Origin: Terrisporobacter vanillatitrophus
Lineage (GTDB): Bacteria; Bacillota; Clostridia; Peptostreptococcales; Peptostreptococcaceae
Length of the DNA stretch: 64,000 bases
NCBI RefSeq assembly: GCF_051148895.1
Contig: NZ_CP154625.1
Coordinates: forward strand, 1 to 64,000
Direction: 5' to 3'
How positions within the stretch are numbered: position 1 is the stretch's first letter; each line of letters begins with the position of its first letter. Positions 56,258 to 64,000 of this stretch are shown here, in pieces. A model generated the notes under the pieces. That model saw nothing but the letters and a program-made list of their open reading frames with translations, made no database searches and was not told the DNA's origin. The position numbers and the translations under genes are program-made.

Positions 56258-57262
56258 ATGGAAGACAGCATAATTATGGGTACTCAAATAGCTTTATCTA
56301 GAAATATTACTAATTATCCTTTTCCACACAAATTAAGTCAATCAGAATCTCAAGTCATAGCAAATAAAATCAGCAATATAATATTAGAATCAGAAGACTT
56401 ATTTCAAGAAGATTTTATTGCACATAATATAAAAGACATTAGTCAAATAGAGAAAAATACATTAATAGAAAGAAATATTATAAGTAATAAATTTTCAACA
56501 AATGATATAGGCTCAATTATTATTAACAAAGATAAAACAAAATGCATAATAGTAAATGATCAAGATCATATAAAAATCAAGATATATGAAAATAAATTTA
56601 ATGTGGATGATGCTTTTATAATTGCAAATAAAATAGATGATATATTAGAAAGTAAGTTAGATTATGCTTTTGATGATAGACTAGGATATTTAACTAGTTG
56701 TCCAATTAATGCAGGTACAGGACTGAAAACATCTATAATAGTTCATTTACCCGTATTATCTTTACAAAGAAAAGTAGATACTTATTCCAATATTGCACAC
56801 AAATTAGGTGCAAATATAAAAGGTATTTCAAATGAAAAATCAAATATATTAGGTAATATGTATGAAATAAGTAATCAATCAGTTATTGGAAGATCAGAAA
56901 AAAATATTATTGAAAGTCTAAGAAGTTTAACAAAAGATATTATAACAAAAGAAAAAGAATCTAGAAATATTGTAAAAATGGAAGCCTCTATAGAATTAGA
57001 AGATGAGGTTTATAGGTCTTTAGGTATATTACAAAATGCTAGAATTATATCGGCATACGAAGCTATGAAGCACTTGTCTAATATTAAGTTAGGTATTGAG
57101 ATGGAATACATTAAAGACATCAACATGGAAAAAATAATTAACTTAATGAAGGGAATGAAACCAGCTTTAAGGTTAATGTCACCTATGACTTGTTATAGCG
57201 ATACCAAAAGAGCTGATTTTTTAAGAGAAGAATTTAGTCTAGCTAATAGAAATAAGAAATAG
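56258..57262 (+). CDS. mcsB: McsB-family protein-arginine kinase, divergent
   Basis: A 334-residue member of the phosphagen-kinase-like McsB family, which phosphorylates arginines to mark proteins for ClpCP. Conserved pieces include DDRLGYLTSCPINAGTGLK (with the active-site cysteine), VHLPVLSLQRKVD, LGNMYEISNQ and a C-terminal KRADFLREEF. However, the phosphate-binding motif SSRIRLARN of B. subtilis is GTQIALSRN here. NEEDHIRIQ is NDQDHIKIK, and two further family arginines appear as lysine. The N-terminus is about 20 residues shorter. It may be a weak, altered or inactive kinase, yet operon order is intact. AGGAGG precedes the ATG. Confidence 0.85.
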   Translation: MEDSIIMGTQIALSRNITNYPFPHKLSQSESQVIANKISNIILESEDLFQEDFIAHNIKDISQIEKNTLIERNIISNKFSTNDIGSIIINKDKTKCIIVNDQDHIKIKIYENKFNVDDAFIIANKIDDILESKLDYAFDDRLGYLTSCPINAGTGLKTSIIVHLPVLSLQRKVDTYSNIAHKLGANIKGISNEKSNILGNMYEISNQSVIGRSEKNIIESLRSLTKDIITKEKESRNIVKMEASIELEDEVYRSLGILQNARIISAYEAMKHLSNIKLGIEMEYIKDINMEKIINLMKGMKPALRLMSPMTCYSDTKRADFLREEFSLANRNKK

Positions 57263-57273
57263 GAGGGATGAAA

Positions 57274-59724
57274 ATGTACTTCAATAGATTTACTCAAAGA
57301 GCTAAAACTGCAATTGACTTAGGTGTAGAGTCAGCAAAAAGCTTTGGACATAAAATTGTAGGAACAGAGCATTTACTTCTAGGTCTTCTAAAAGAAAAAG
57401 ATGGAATAGCAGCTAAAGTTTTAAATAAATTAGGAGTTACTGAAGATATTCTAGAAAAAAAGATTATAGAAATAGAGGGTAAAAATGACACAACTACAAC
57501 AGATGTAACATTAAGTCCTAGATCAAAACAGATACTAGAGTTGTCAGGAGCTTTTGCTAATAAACTTAAGACAAATTACATAGGTACGGAACATATATTA
57601 TTAGCGCTTGCTCAAGAAGGAGAAGGACTTGGGATGAGAATTTTAGCATCCTTAAATATTGACTCAAGAGATATTGCTGAAAGCATTATAGATATGATGG
57701 GTATAGATAATTACTCAATTGAGCCCAAAACAGTAAATAAAACATCTTCTACGCCAGAAAGTACTTCATCAAAGTTGCTTGATAAGTATGGTAGAAATCT
57801 TACTGAGAGTGCTAAACAAGATAAAATAGATCCTGTAATAGGAAGAACAAAAGAAATAGAAAGAATAATACAAATTTTAAGTAGAAGAACAAAAAATAAC
57901 CCTGTACTAATTGGAGACCCTGGTGTGGGAAAAACAGCAATAGCAGAAGGTTTGGCAATTGATATATCACAAGGAAAAGTACCAGATACATTAAAGAATA
58001 AAGTTCTTTACACACTAGATATGGGCTCACTGTTAGCAGGAGCAAAATATAGAGGTGAATTTGAGGAGAGAATAAAACAAGTTATAGATGAAGTTGTTAA
58101 AAAAGGAAATATAGTTTTATTCATAGACGAAATGCATACAATTATAGGTGCTGGAGCTACAGGAGAAGGTTCTATAGATGCTTCAAATATATTAAAACCT
58201 TGTTTAGCTAGAGGAGAAATACAGGTTATAGGAGCTACAACAATAGATGAGTATAGAAAACATGTAGAGAAAGATTCTGGATTAGAAAGAAGATTTCAAT
58301 CAGTTTTAATAGAAGAGCCAACAAAGGAAGATACTATAGAAATATTAAAAGGTCTTAGAGATAAATATGAAGCTCATCATAAAGTGAAAATAACAGATGA
58401 ATCTATTAAGGCAGCGGTAGAACTGTCCGTAAGATATATAACAGATAGATTTTTACCAGATAAAGCTATAGATTTAATAGATGAAGCAGCTTCAAAGGTG
58501 AGACTTAAAGAAAATACCCCACCAAAAGATATAAAAGACTTAGAAGAAAAAATAAGCAGTATTAAAAAAGAAAAGGAAGAATCAGTAAGAGGTCAAAATT
58601 TTGAAAAAGCTGCGAAGTTAAGAGATGAACAAAGAAAAACTCAAGAACAGCTAGATAAAATTAGAGATAGATGGAATAAATCATCTAAGTATGCCAATGT
58701 GGTAGATGAAGAAGTAATTGCAGAAGTAGTTGGCTTATGGACAGGAATACCAGTCAACAGAATGATGGAAGAAGAAACAGAGAGATTACTTAAACTTGAA
58801 GATATATTACACGAAAGAGTTATAGGTCAAAATCAAGCAATAAAATCTATTTGTACAGCTATTAGAAGGGCTAGAGCAGGGCTGAAAGATCCTAATAGAC
58901 CTATTGGTTCATTTTTATTTTTGGGTCCAACAGGAGTAGGAAAAACAGAACTTAGTAAGGCTTTAGCAGAAGCTGAGTTTGGAGATGAAAATCAAATAGT
59001 GCGTATAGATATGTCAGAGTATATGGAAAAACACTCTGTATCTAGATTAATTGGTTCTCCTCCAGGGTATGTAGGCTATGATGAAGGAGGTCAGTTAACA
59101 GAAAAGGTTAGAAGACATCCATACTCAGTTGTACTGTTTGATGAAATAGAAAAGGCTCATCCAGATGTATTTAATATTTTGTTACAAATATTGGATGATG
59201 GTAGACTAACAGATTCTAAAGGTAGAACTGTAGATTTTAAAAATACAATATTAATAATGACATCAAATGTAGGAGCTAAAACTATTAAAAAACAAAAAAC
59301 TTTAGGATTTGGAAGTCCAAATGAAGAAGATAAAGAAAAAGATGAATATGAAAAAATGAAAGAAAATATTATGGTTGAACTTAAAAAGCAATTTAGACCA
59401 GAATTCTTAAATAGAATTGATGACATAATAGTATTCCATTCTCTTAACAAAGAAGATATATCTAAAATCGTAAAATTAATGTGTAAGACATTAGTTGAAA
59501 GATTGGAAGAAATGACTATAAAACTAGAAATGGATGAAGAAGCTATAAATTTAATTGCAAAGTCAGGATTTGATTTGGAATATGGAGCAAGACCATTAAA
59601 GAGATCTATTCAGAAAGAACTAGAAAATGAATTATCAGAACTTATATTACAGGGAACAATAAAATCAGGTGATGTTGTTGAGGCTACTGTAAAAGAAGGT
59701 AAGATGGCTTTTGAAGTAAAATAA
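57274..59724 (+). CDS. clpC: ATP-dependent Clp protease ATPase ClpC
   Basis: ClpC unfolds substrates and feeds them to ClpP. The 816-residue protein has an N-terminal double Clp-N domain (about 1-145, NRFTQRAKTAIDLG, GTEHLLLGLLKEKDG), AAA-1 with Walker A GDPGVGKT (214-221), a middle region with a UVR motif (FEKAAKLRDEQRKTQEQL), AAA-2 with Walker A GPTGVGKT (551-558), and a Clp D2-small domain. I start at ATG 57274 because GGAGGG (57262-57267) directly abuts the alternative ATG 57268. That ribosome-binding site overlaps the mcsB stop, so coupling is likely. Last gene of the CtsR operon. Confidence 0.98.
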   Translation: MYFNRFTQRAKTAIDLGVESAKSFGHKIVGTEHLLLGLLKEKDGIAAKVLNKLGVTEDILEKKIIEIEGKNDTTTTDVTLSPRSKQILELSGAFANKLKTNYIGTEHILLALAQEGEGLGMRILASLNIDSRDIAESIIDMMGIDNYSIEPKTVNKTSSTPESTSSKLLDKYGRNLTESAKQDKIDPVIGRTKEIERIIQILSRRTKNNPVLIGDPGVGKTAIAEGLAIDISQGKVPDTLKNKVLYTLDMGSLLAGAKYRGEFEERIKQVIDEVVKKGNIVLFIDEMHTIIGAGATGEGSIDASNILKPCLARGEIQVIGATTIDEYRKHVEKDSGLERRFQSVLIEEPTKEDTIEILKGLRDKYEAHHKVKITDESIKAAVELSVRYITDRFLPDKAIDLIDEAASKVRLKENTPPKDIKDLEEKISSIKKEKEESVRGQNFEKAAKLRDEQRKTQEQLDKIRDRWNKSSKYANVVDEEVIAEVVGLWTGIPVNRMMEEETERLLKLEDILHERVIGQNQAIKSICTAIRRARAGLKDPNRPIGSFLFLGPTGVGKTELSKALAEAEFGDENQIVRIDMSEYMEKHSVSRLIGSPPGYVGYDEGGQLTEKVRRHPYSVVLFDEIEKAHPDVFNILLQILDDGRLTDSKGRTVDFKNTILIMTSNVGAKTIKKQKTLGFGSPNEEDKEKDEYEKMKENIMVELKKQFRPEFLNRIDDIIVFHSLNKEDISKIVKLMCKTLVERLEEMTIKLEMDEEAINLIAKSGFDLEYGARPLKRSIQKELENELSELILQGTIKSGDVVEATVKEGKMAFEVK

Positions 59725-59733
59725 TTTTTTAGT

Positions 59734-59762
59734 AAATAGAGGGAGTAGAACTCCCTCTATTT
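59734..59762 (+). terminator. Terminator after clpC
   Basis: AAATAGAGGGAGT (59734-59746) with ACTCCCTCTATTT (59750-59762), 13 perfect pairs, three-base loop; a T run precedes the stem, so it may also work in reverse. Confidence 0.85.
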
Positions 59763-59879
59763 AAGGTTTAGTAAAGGTTATTTTGATATATTTAATATAA
59801 ATGAGAATAATATTATATGCAGATATTAACAATATATAGTACAATAAAGTAATAATAAAGCATTTAAGGGTGAATAATA

Positions 59880-61247
59880 ATGGCAAAAATTAAAACAAAG
59901 TATGTATGCCAATCATGCGGATACGAAACTAGCAAATGGTTAGGTAAGTGTCCAGAGTGTACAAAATGGAATACATTTGTTGAAGAAATAGAAGAAAAAA
60001 AATCTCAACGGGAAGTTTTTGTAATAAGCAAGGGTGATTCAAAACCTATAAGCATAAACTCCATAGAGATAAAACACGAACAAAGATTTTCTACAGAGAT
60101 AGAAGAGTTAGATAGAGTACTAGGTGGAGGAATTGTAAAGGGTTCTTTAGTTTTAGTAGGTGGAGATCCTGGTATAGGAAAATCCACACTATTGATGCAA
60201 GTATCTAGAAATGTGGCCTGTGCAGGAAAGAAAGTATTATATATATCGGGTGAAGAATCACAATCTCAAATAAAAATGAGGGCTCATAGATTAGGTGTTA
60301 ATACTGACAATTTATTTATTTTTTCAGAAAATAATTTAAGTATAATAGAAGCCTATTTAGATAATATAAACCCAGATTTGATAATTGTGGATTCAATACA
60401 AACTGTATACAGCCCAGAGATATCTTCAGCACCAGGAACTGTAAGTCAAATAAAAGAAGGAACATCTAGATTTATGAAAATTTCTAAGAAGATGGGAATA
60501 TCTACTTTTATTGTTGGACATGTAACTAAAGAAGGTTCGTTAGCAGGACCAAAATTATTAGAGCACATGGTGGATACAGTTTTATATTTTGAAGGAGAAA
60601 GATATAATACATATAGACTTGTAAGGGCAGTAAAAAATAGATTTGGTTCAACAAATGAATTAGGTGTATTTGAAATGAAGGATATAGGGCTAATAGAGCT
60701 AACAAATCCATCGGAAGTTTTGATTTCTGAAAAGCCTAAAGATGTATCAGGTTCAGTCATAATATCAACTGTAGAAGGAACAAGACCAATGCTTTTAGAA
60801 TTACAAGCATTAGTATCTCCAACAAGTTTTGGGATTGCAAAAAGGACAGCAACAGGAGTTGACTACAATAGAGTAGCTTTATTATTAGCTGTATTAGAAA
60901 AAAGGGTAGGATTACAAATACAAAATCAAGATGTGTACATAAATGTTGTTGGAGGGATAAAAATTAATGAACCTTCAATGGATTTAGGCATAATATTATC
61001 TGTAGCTTCTAGTTTTAGAAATATACCTATTGATGGTGATATAGTTGTAACAGGCGAAGTAGGGTTAACAGGAGAAGTTAGAGCTGTTAGCTATATAGAA
61101 AAAAGAATAGCTGAATGCAAAAAATTAGGATTTAAAAAGATAGTTATACCAAAAAATAATTATGTTACAGTAAAAGATACCAAAGGTATAGAAATCATAC
61201 CAGTAGATAATCTAAGACAAGCTATAAACCTAGTATTAAGGGGGTGA
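59880..61247 (+). CDS. radA: DNA repair protein RadA
   Basis: RadA (Sms) is a RecA-related helicase that processes recombination intermediates. The 455-residue protein has an N-terminal zinc finger (Cys-10, Cys-13, Cys-24, Cys-27), Walker A GGDPGIGKST (94-103), the RadA-specific KNRFG motif (252-256), and a C-terminal Lon-protease-like domain with GGIKINEPSMDLGIILSVASS and TGEVGLTGEVRAV. GGGTG is the ribosome-binding region. disA begins nine bases after the stop, the usual radA-disA pair. Confidence 0.97.
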   Translation: MAKIKTKYVCQSCGYETSKWLGKCPECTKWNTFVEEIEEKKSQREVFVISKGDSKPISINSIEIKHEQRFSTEIEELDRVLGGGIVKGSLVLVGGDPGIGKSTLLMQVSRNVACAGKKVLYISGEESQSQIKMRAHRLGVNTDNLFIFSENNLSIIEAYLDNINPDLIIVDSIQTVYSPEISSAPGTVSQIKEGTSRFMKISKKMGISTFIVGHVTKEGSLAGPKLLEHMVDTVLYFEGERYNTYRLVRAVKNRFGSTNELGVFEMKDIGLIELTNPSEVLISEKPKDVSGSVIISTVEGTRPMLLELQALVSPTSFGIAKRTATGVDYNRVALLLAVLEKRVGLQIQNQDVYINVVGGIKINEPSMDLGIILSVASSFRNIPIDGDIVVTGEVGLTGEVRAVSYIEKRIAECKKLGFKKIVIPKNNYVTVKDTKGIEIIPVDNLRQAINLVLRG

Positions 61248-61256
61248 TGAATAAGA

Positions 61257-62336
61257 ATGTATAATATCGATAATATTATGGATAATAAAAACTTACTTCA
61301 TGCACTTAGAAAGATATCTCCAGGAACTCCTCTTAGACAAGGACTTGATAATGTGCTTAGGGCTAAGACTGGTGGACTTATAGTATTGGCAAATGATGAT
61401 GAAATATCTGAAATAGTAGATGGTGGTTTTAAAATAGATGCAGACTATTCTCCAGCATATTTGTATGAACTAGCTAAAATGGATGGTGCTATAGTTTTAA
61501 GTGATGATGTAAAGAAAATATTATTGGCAAATGCACAGTTAATACCTGACTATTCAATACAAACATCAGAAACTGGAACTAGACATAGAACAGCAGAAAG
61601 AGTAGCTAAACAAACAGGTGCTATAGTAATATCTATTTCTCAAAGAAGAAATATAATTACTGTATATAGGGGAGAACAAAAATACGTAGTTGAAGAAATA
61701 CCAAAAATATTTACTAAGGCTAATCAAGCTTTACAAACATTAGAAAAGTATAAATCAGTTTTAGACCAATCTATATTAAATCTTAATTCATTTGAATTTA
61801 AAGATATGGTTACTATCTATGAAGTAGCACTAGTAGTTCAAAAAATAGAAATGGTTATGAGGCTAATAAATGTAATTGAAAAATATGTAATTGAGCTAGG
61901 CGAAGAAGGAACACTAGTGAGAATGCAGCTAGAAGAATTAATTGGAACTACTAAAAAAGATAGAATGATGATCTATATGGATTATAAAAAAGATAATGTA
62001 GATTTAAAAGAAATACAAAGAAAAATGAAAAGTTTAACAGATGATGAATTACTTGATTTAGTAAAAGTATCAAAAATCTTAGGTTATTCTGGCATAACTG
62101 AGAGTATGGATATGGAGATTAGACCAAAAGGATATAGAGTTTTAAATAAAATTCATAGGTTACCAAGTGGAATTATAGAAAATATTATTAATTATTTTGA
62201 TGACTTTAAAAGTATTCAATCAGCTTCAATTGAAGATTTAGATGAAGTTGAAGGAATAGGCGAAATAAGAGCAACTTATATAAAAAATGGACTTATAAAA
62301 ATGGAAAGAATGGCATCACTAGATATGCAAATATAA
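61257..62336 (+). CDS. disA: Diadenylate cyclase DisA (c-di-AMP synthase, DNA scanning)
   Basis: DisA makes the second messenger c-di-AMP and slows this when it meets branched DNA. The 359-residue protein has the cyclase motifs DGA (76-78) and GTRHRTAER (107-115), a helical spine, and a C-terminal helix-hairpin-helix domain (EDLDEVEGIGEIRATYIKNGL). Position after radA matches Firmicutes, where RadA modulates DisA. Length is normal. Confidence 0.97.
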   Translation: MYNIDNIMDNKNLLHALRKISPGTPLRQGLDNVLRAKTGGLIVLANDDEISEIVDGGFKIDADYSPAYLYELAKMDGAIVLSDDVKKILLANAQLIPDYSIQTSETGTRHRTAERVAKQTGAIVISISQRRNIITVYRGEQKYVVEEIPKIFTKANQALQTLEKYKSVLDQSILNLNSFEFKDMVTIYEVALVVQKIEMVMRLINVIEKYVIELGEEGTLVRMQLEELIGTTKKDRMMIYMDYKKDNVDLKEIQRKMKSLTDDELLDLVKVSKILGYSGITESMDMEIRPKGYRVLNKIHRLPSGIIENIINYFDDFKSIQSASIEDLDEVEGIGEIRATYIKNGLIKMERMASLDMQI

Positions 62337-62413
62337 TGTAATTTTAAGAAAAAATTAATGAAAAATTCATATATATGATGTATCATATAAATCACACTAT
62401 AGGGGGTGAAGTT

Positions 62414-63514
62414 TTGATAAGTAAAATAATAAGAGTATTAATATCTCTTTTAGGAGTTATATTAGGAACAACTTCATATTTGAGTTTAGCTAAAATATTT
62501 CCACAAATTAGTTTTGGAATAGAGAACGTATATTTAGTAGGTTTAATAGCAGGGCTATTAATAGGAATACTTTTCTACCTAATAAGTCCTTGGTTTTTCA
62601 ATAAATTAAGAAAATTTGTGAAAATTTTAGATACAGAAATATCTAAGTATCCACAAACAGATATATTATTAGGAGTAGTAGGACTAATTGTAGGTCTAGT
62701 TATAGCTTATTTAATAGTAGGTGGGTTATTTGGATCAATTTCAGGAATGCCTTTAATCAAAACAATTTTATCTGTAATAATCTATATATTTATGGGTTAT
62801 ATAGGTGTAAAAATAACTTTGAAAAGTAGAGAAGATTTATTTAATATTAGTAAGTTGGGTAGATTATCTCCAAGTTTAGGTAAAGACAAGTTAGGTAAAA
62901 AAGATAGTGCTATAAAATCAATACCACCGAAAGTATTAGATACTAGTGTAATAATAGATGGTAGAATAGCAGATATTTGTAGAACAGGTTTTGTAGAAGG
63001 AAGACTTATTATACCTAAGTTTGTTTTAAATGAATTACAACATATTGCAGATTCTTCTGATGATTTAAAAAGAGTTAGAGGAAGAAGAGGTCTAGACATA
63101 CTTAATATAATTCAAAAAGAATTAGATATAGAAGTTCAAATAACTGAAAAAGATTTTGATGATATACCAGAAGTTGATAGCAAACTTCTTAAACTTGCTC
63201 AAGTAATGAATGGAAAAGTCGTGACAAATGATTATAACCTAAATAAAGTAGCTCAGTTCCAAGGTGTAGAGGTTTTAAACATAAATGAACTTGCTAATGC
63301 TGTTAAGCCTGTTGCCATACCAGGAGAAGAAATGGTAGCTCAAGTTGTAAAAGAAGGTAAAGAGTCTAACCAAGGAATAGCTTACTTAGATGATGGAACA
63401 ATGATAGTTGTAGAAGGTGGAAGAAAACATATTGGTGAAACAATAAATGTATTAGTTACATCAGTACTTCAGACTTCTGCAGGAAGAATGATATTTGGAA
63501 AACCTAAGAATTAA
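62414..63514 (+). CDS. PIN/TRAM domain membrane protein (YacL type)
   Basis: A 366-residue protein with four predicted N-terminal membrane helices (about 1-150), a PIN nuclease domain with LDTSVIIDGRIADI and VVTNDYNLNKVA (acidic site residues visible), and a C-terminal TRAM RNA-binding domain (GEEMVAQVVKEGKESNQGIAYLDDGTMIVVE). B. subtilis YacL is the closest match in layout and location (after disA, before ispD). It is probably a membrane-bound RNase; the substrate is unknown. The start is TTG 62414, chosen because GGGGGTG lies at 62402-62408 and the upstream in-frame ATG at 62375 would precede that site. Confidence 0.92.
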   Translation: MISKIIRVLISLLGVILGTTSYLSLAKIFPQISFGIENVYLVGLIAGLLIGILFYLISPWFFNKLRKFVKILDTEISKYPQTDILLGVVGLIVGLVIAYLIVGGLFGSISGMPLIKTILSVIIYIFMGYIGVKITLKSREDLFNISKLGRLSPSLGKDKLGKKDSAIKSIPPKVLDTSVIIDGRIADICRTGFVEGRLIIPKFVLNELQHIADSSDDLKRVRGRRGLDILNIIQKELDIEVQITEKDFDDIPEVDSKLLKLAQVMNGKVVTNDYNLNKVAQFQGVEVLNINELANAVKPVAIPGEEMVAQVVKEGKESNQGIAYLDDGTMIVVEGGRKHIGETINVLVTSVLQTSAGRMIFGKPKN

Positions 63515-63518
63515 TAAT

Positions 63519-63548
63519 AAAAGGCCTTCTATGACTAGAAGGTCTTTT
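63519..63548 (+). terminator. Terminator after the PIN/TRAM gene
   Basis: AAAGGCCTTCTA with TAGAAGGTCTTTT (one G-U pair) and a T run. It separates this gene from ispD. Confidence 0.88.
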
Positions 63549-63593
63549 TAACTTATTAGAATAAATTAATATGTAATAAGAAGAGGTGAGTTT

Positions 63594-64000
63594 ATGAATA
63601 GTGTAGTTATTGTTAGTGCAGGCAGGGGAAGTCGAATGAAAGCTGATATAAACAAGCAATTTCTAAAAATAAGAGATAAAGAAGTAATAGCTCATACTAT
63701 AGATAAATTTTATAACAATAAAAATATAGGAGAAATAATTATAGTAGTGAGGGAAGATGAAAAAGAATTTTTCAAAGAAAATATTATAAATAAGTATGGA
63801 TATAAAAATATAAAGATTGCTTTTGGAGGAAAAGAAAGGCAAGATTCTGTATATAATGGATTAAAGCAAGTAGATGAAAAATGCAAGATAGCTTTAATTC
63901 ATGATGGTGCAAGACCTTTTGTAACGAATGAAATTATAGAAAAATCTATAGAATGTGCAAAAGAATGCAATGGTGCCATAGTGGGAGTTCCTGTTAAAGA
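63594..64000 (+). CDS. ispD: 2-C-methyl-D-erythritol 4-phosphate cytidylyltransferase (5' part)
   Basis: The window ends inside this gene; 135 complete codons are present. IspD joins CTP to methylerythritol phosphate in the non-mevalonate isoprenoid pathway. The nucleotide-binding start reads VSAGRGSRMKADINKQF (Gly-10, Arg-14 and Lys-21 are the usual contact residues), followed by GGKERQDSVYNGL and IHDGARPFV, all diagnostic. AGAGGTGAG precedes ATG 63594. The normal length is about 230 residues, so roughly 95 remain beyond the edge. Confidence 0.94.
   Translation, partial: MNSVVIVSAGRGSRMKADINKQFLKIRDKEVIAHTIDKFYNNKNIGEIIIVVREDEKEFFKENIINKYGYKNIKIAFGGKERQDSVYNGLKQVDEKCKIALIHDGARPFVTNEIIEKSIECAKECNGAIVGVPVK

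Overview
The window is a low-GC Firmicute chromosome that opens at the first base of dnaA. The order dnaA-dnaN-S4 protein-recF-gyrB-gyrA, then a sigma-B module, repeated rrn operons, dnaX-ybaB-recR, pyc, ctsR-mcsA-mcsB-clpC, radA, disA, the PIN/TRAM protein and ispD matches the origin-proximal region of the Peptostreptococcaceae (Clostridioides, Paeniclostridium, Romboutsia and relatives). Family level is well supported by gene order and protein sequence. Genus level (something Romboutsia-like) is only an inference.

Layout. 1-10581: replication start (dnaA, an oriC2-type origin between dnaA and dnaN, dnaN, rlbA, recF, gyrase), two small membrane or envelope proteins, then rsbV-rsbW-sigB. 10582-16164: rRNA operon 1, with the unusual order 5S, tRNA-Leu, tRNA-Ile2, 16S, tRNA-Ala, 23S, 5S. 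16165-25994: a maltodextrin locus (phosphorylase malP, binding protein malE, permeases malF and malG, amylomaltase malQ, LacI-type regulator, MsmX-type ATPase) with tandem LacI-type operators in front of malP and malE. 26046-27735: an IS110-family insertion sequence whose long 5' non-coding end may encode a bridge RNA. It sits directly in front of a DUF624 membrane protein gene. 28492-33587: rRNA operon 2. 33674-39394: tadA, tRNA-Ser, large SRP RNA, dnaX, ybaB, recR, a small basic protein, a convergent UgtP-type glycosyltransferase and a glutaredoxin-like protein. 39492-44551: rRNA operon 3, running into 43 tRNA genes (44558-48511). Most of these form two tandem copies of one block; the second copy has lost three genes. 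48644-64000: a hypothetical protein, pyruvate carboxylase, an EF-G paralogue, the CtsR-controlled heat-shock operon, radA, disA, a PIN/TRAM membrane protein and the first 407 bases of ispD.

The genes fall into working groups. There is replication initiation and DNA repair near the origin (DnaA, DnaN, RecF, RecR, DnaX, RadA, DisA). There is high translation capacity (three rrn operons, 47 tRNAs, SRP RNA), together with TadA and its probable tRNA-Arg(ACG) substrate. Stress control is represented by sigma-B with its partner switch and by CtsR/McsA/McsB/ClpC. Uptake and phosphorolysis of maltodextrins form one locus, and pyruvate carboxylase supplies oxaloacetate.

The items most worth a second look are the candidate IS110 bridge RNA, the duplicated and decaying tRNA block (including two tRNA-Val genes with a C at position 1), coordinated sequence differences between the three rRNA operons, a McsB that lacks several arginines conserved in the family, and structured RNA between malE and malF. 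Homology statements come from reading motifs by eye; no database search was run.
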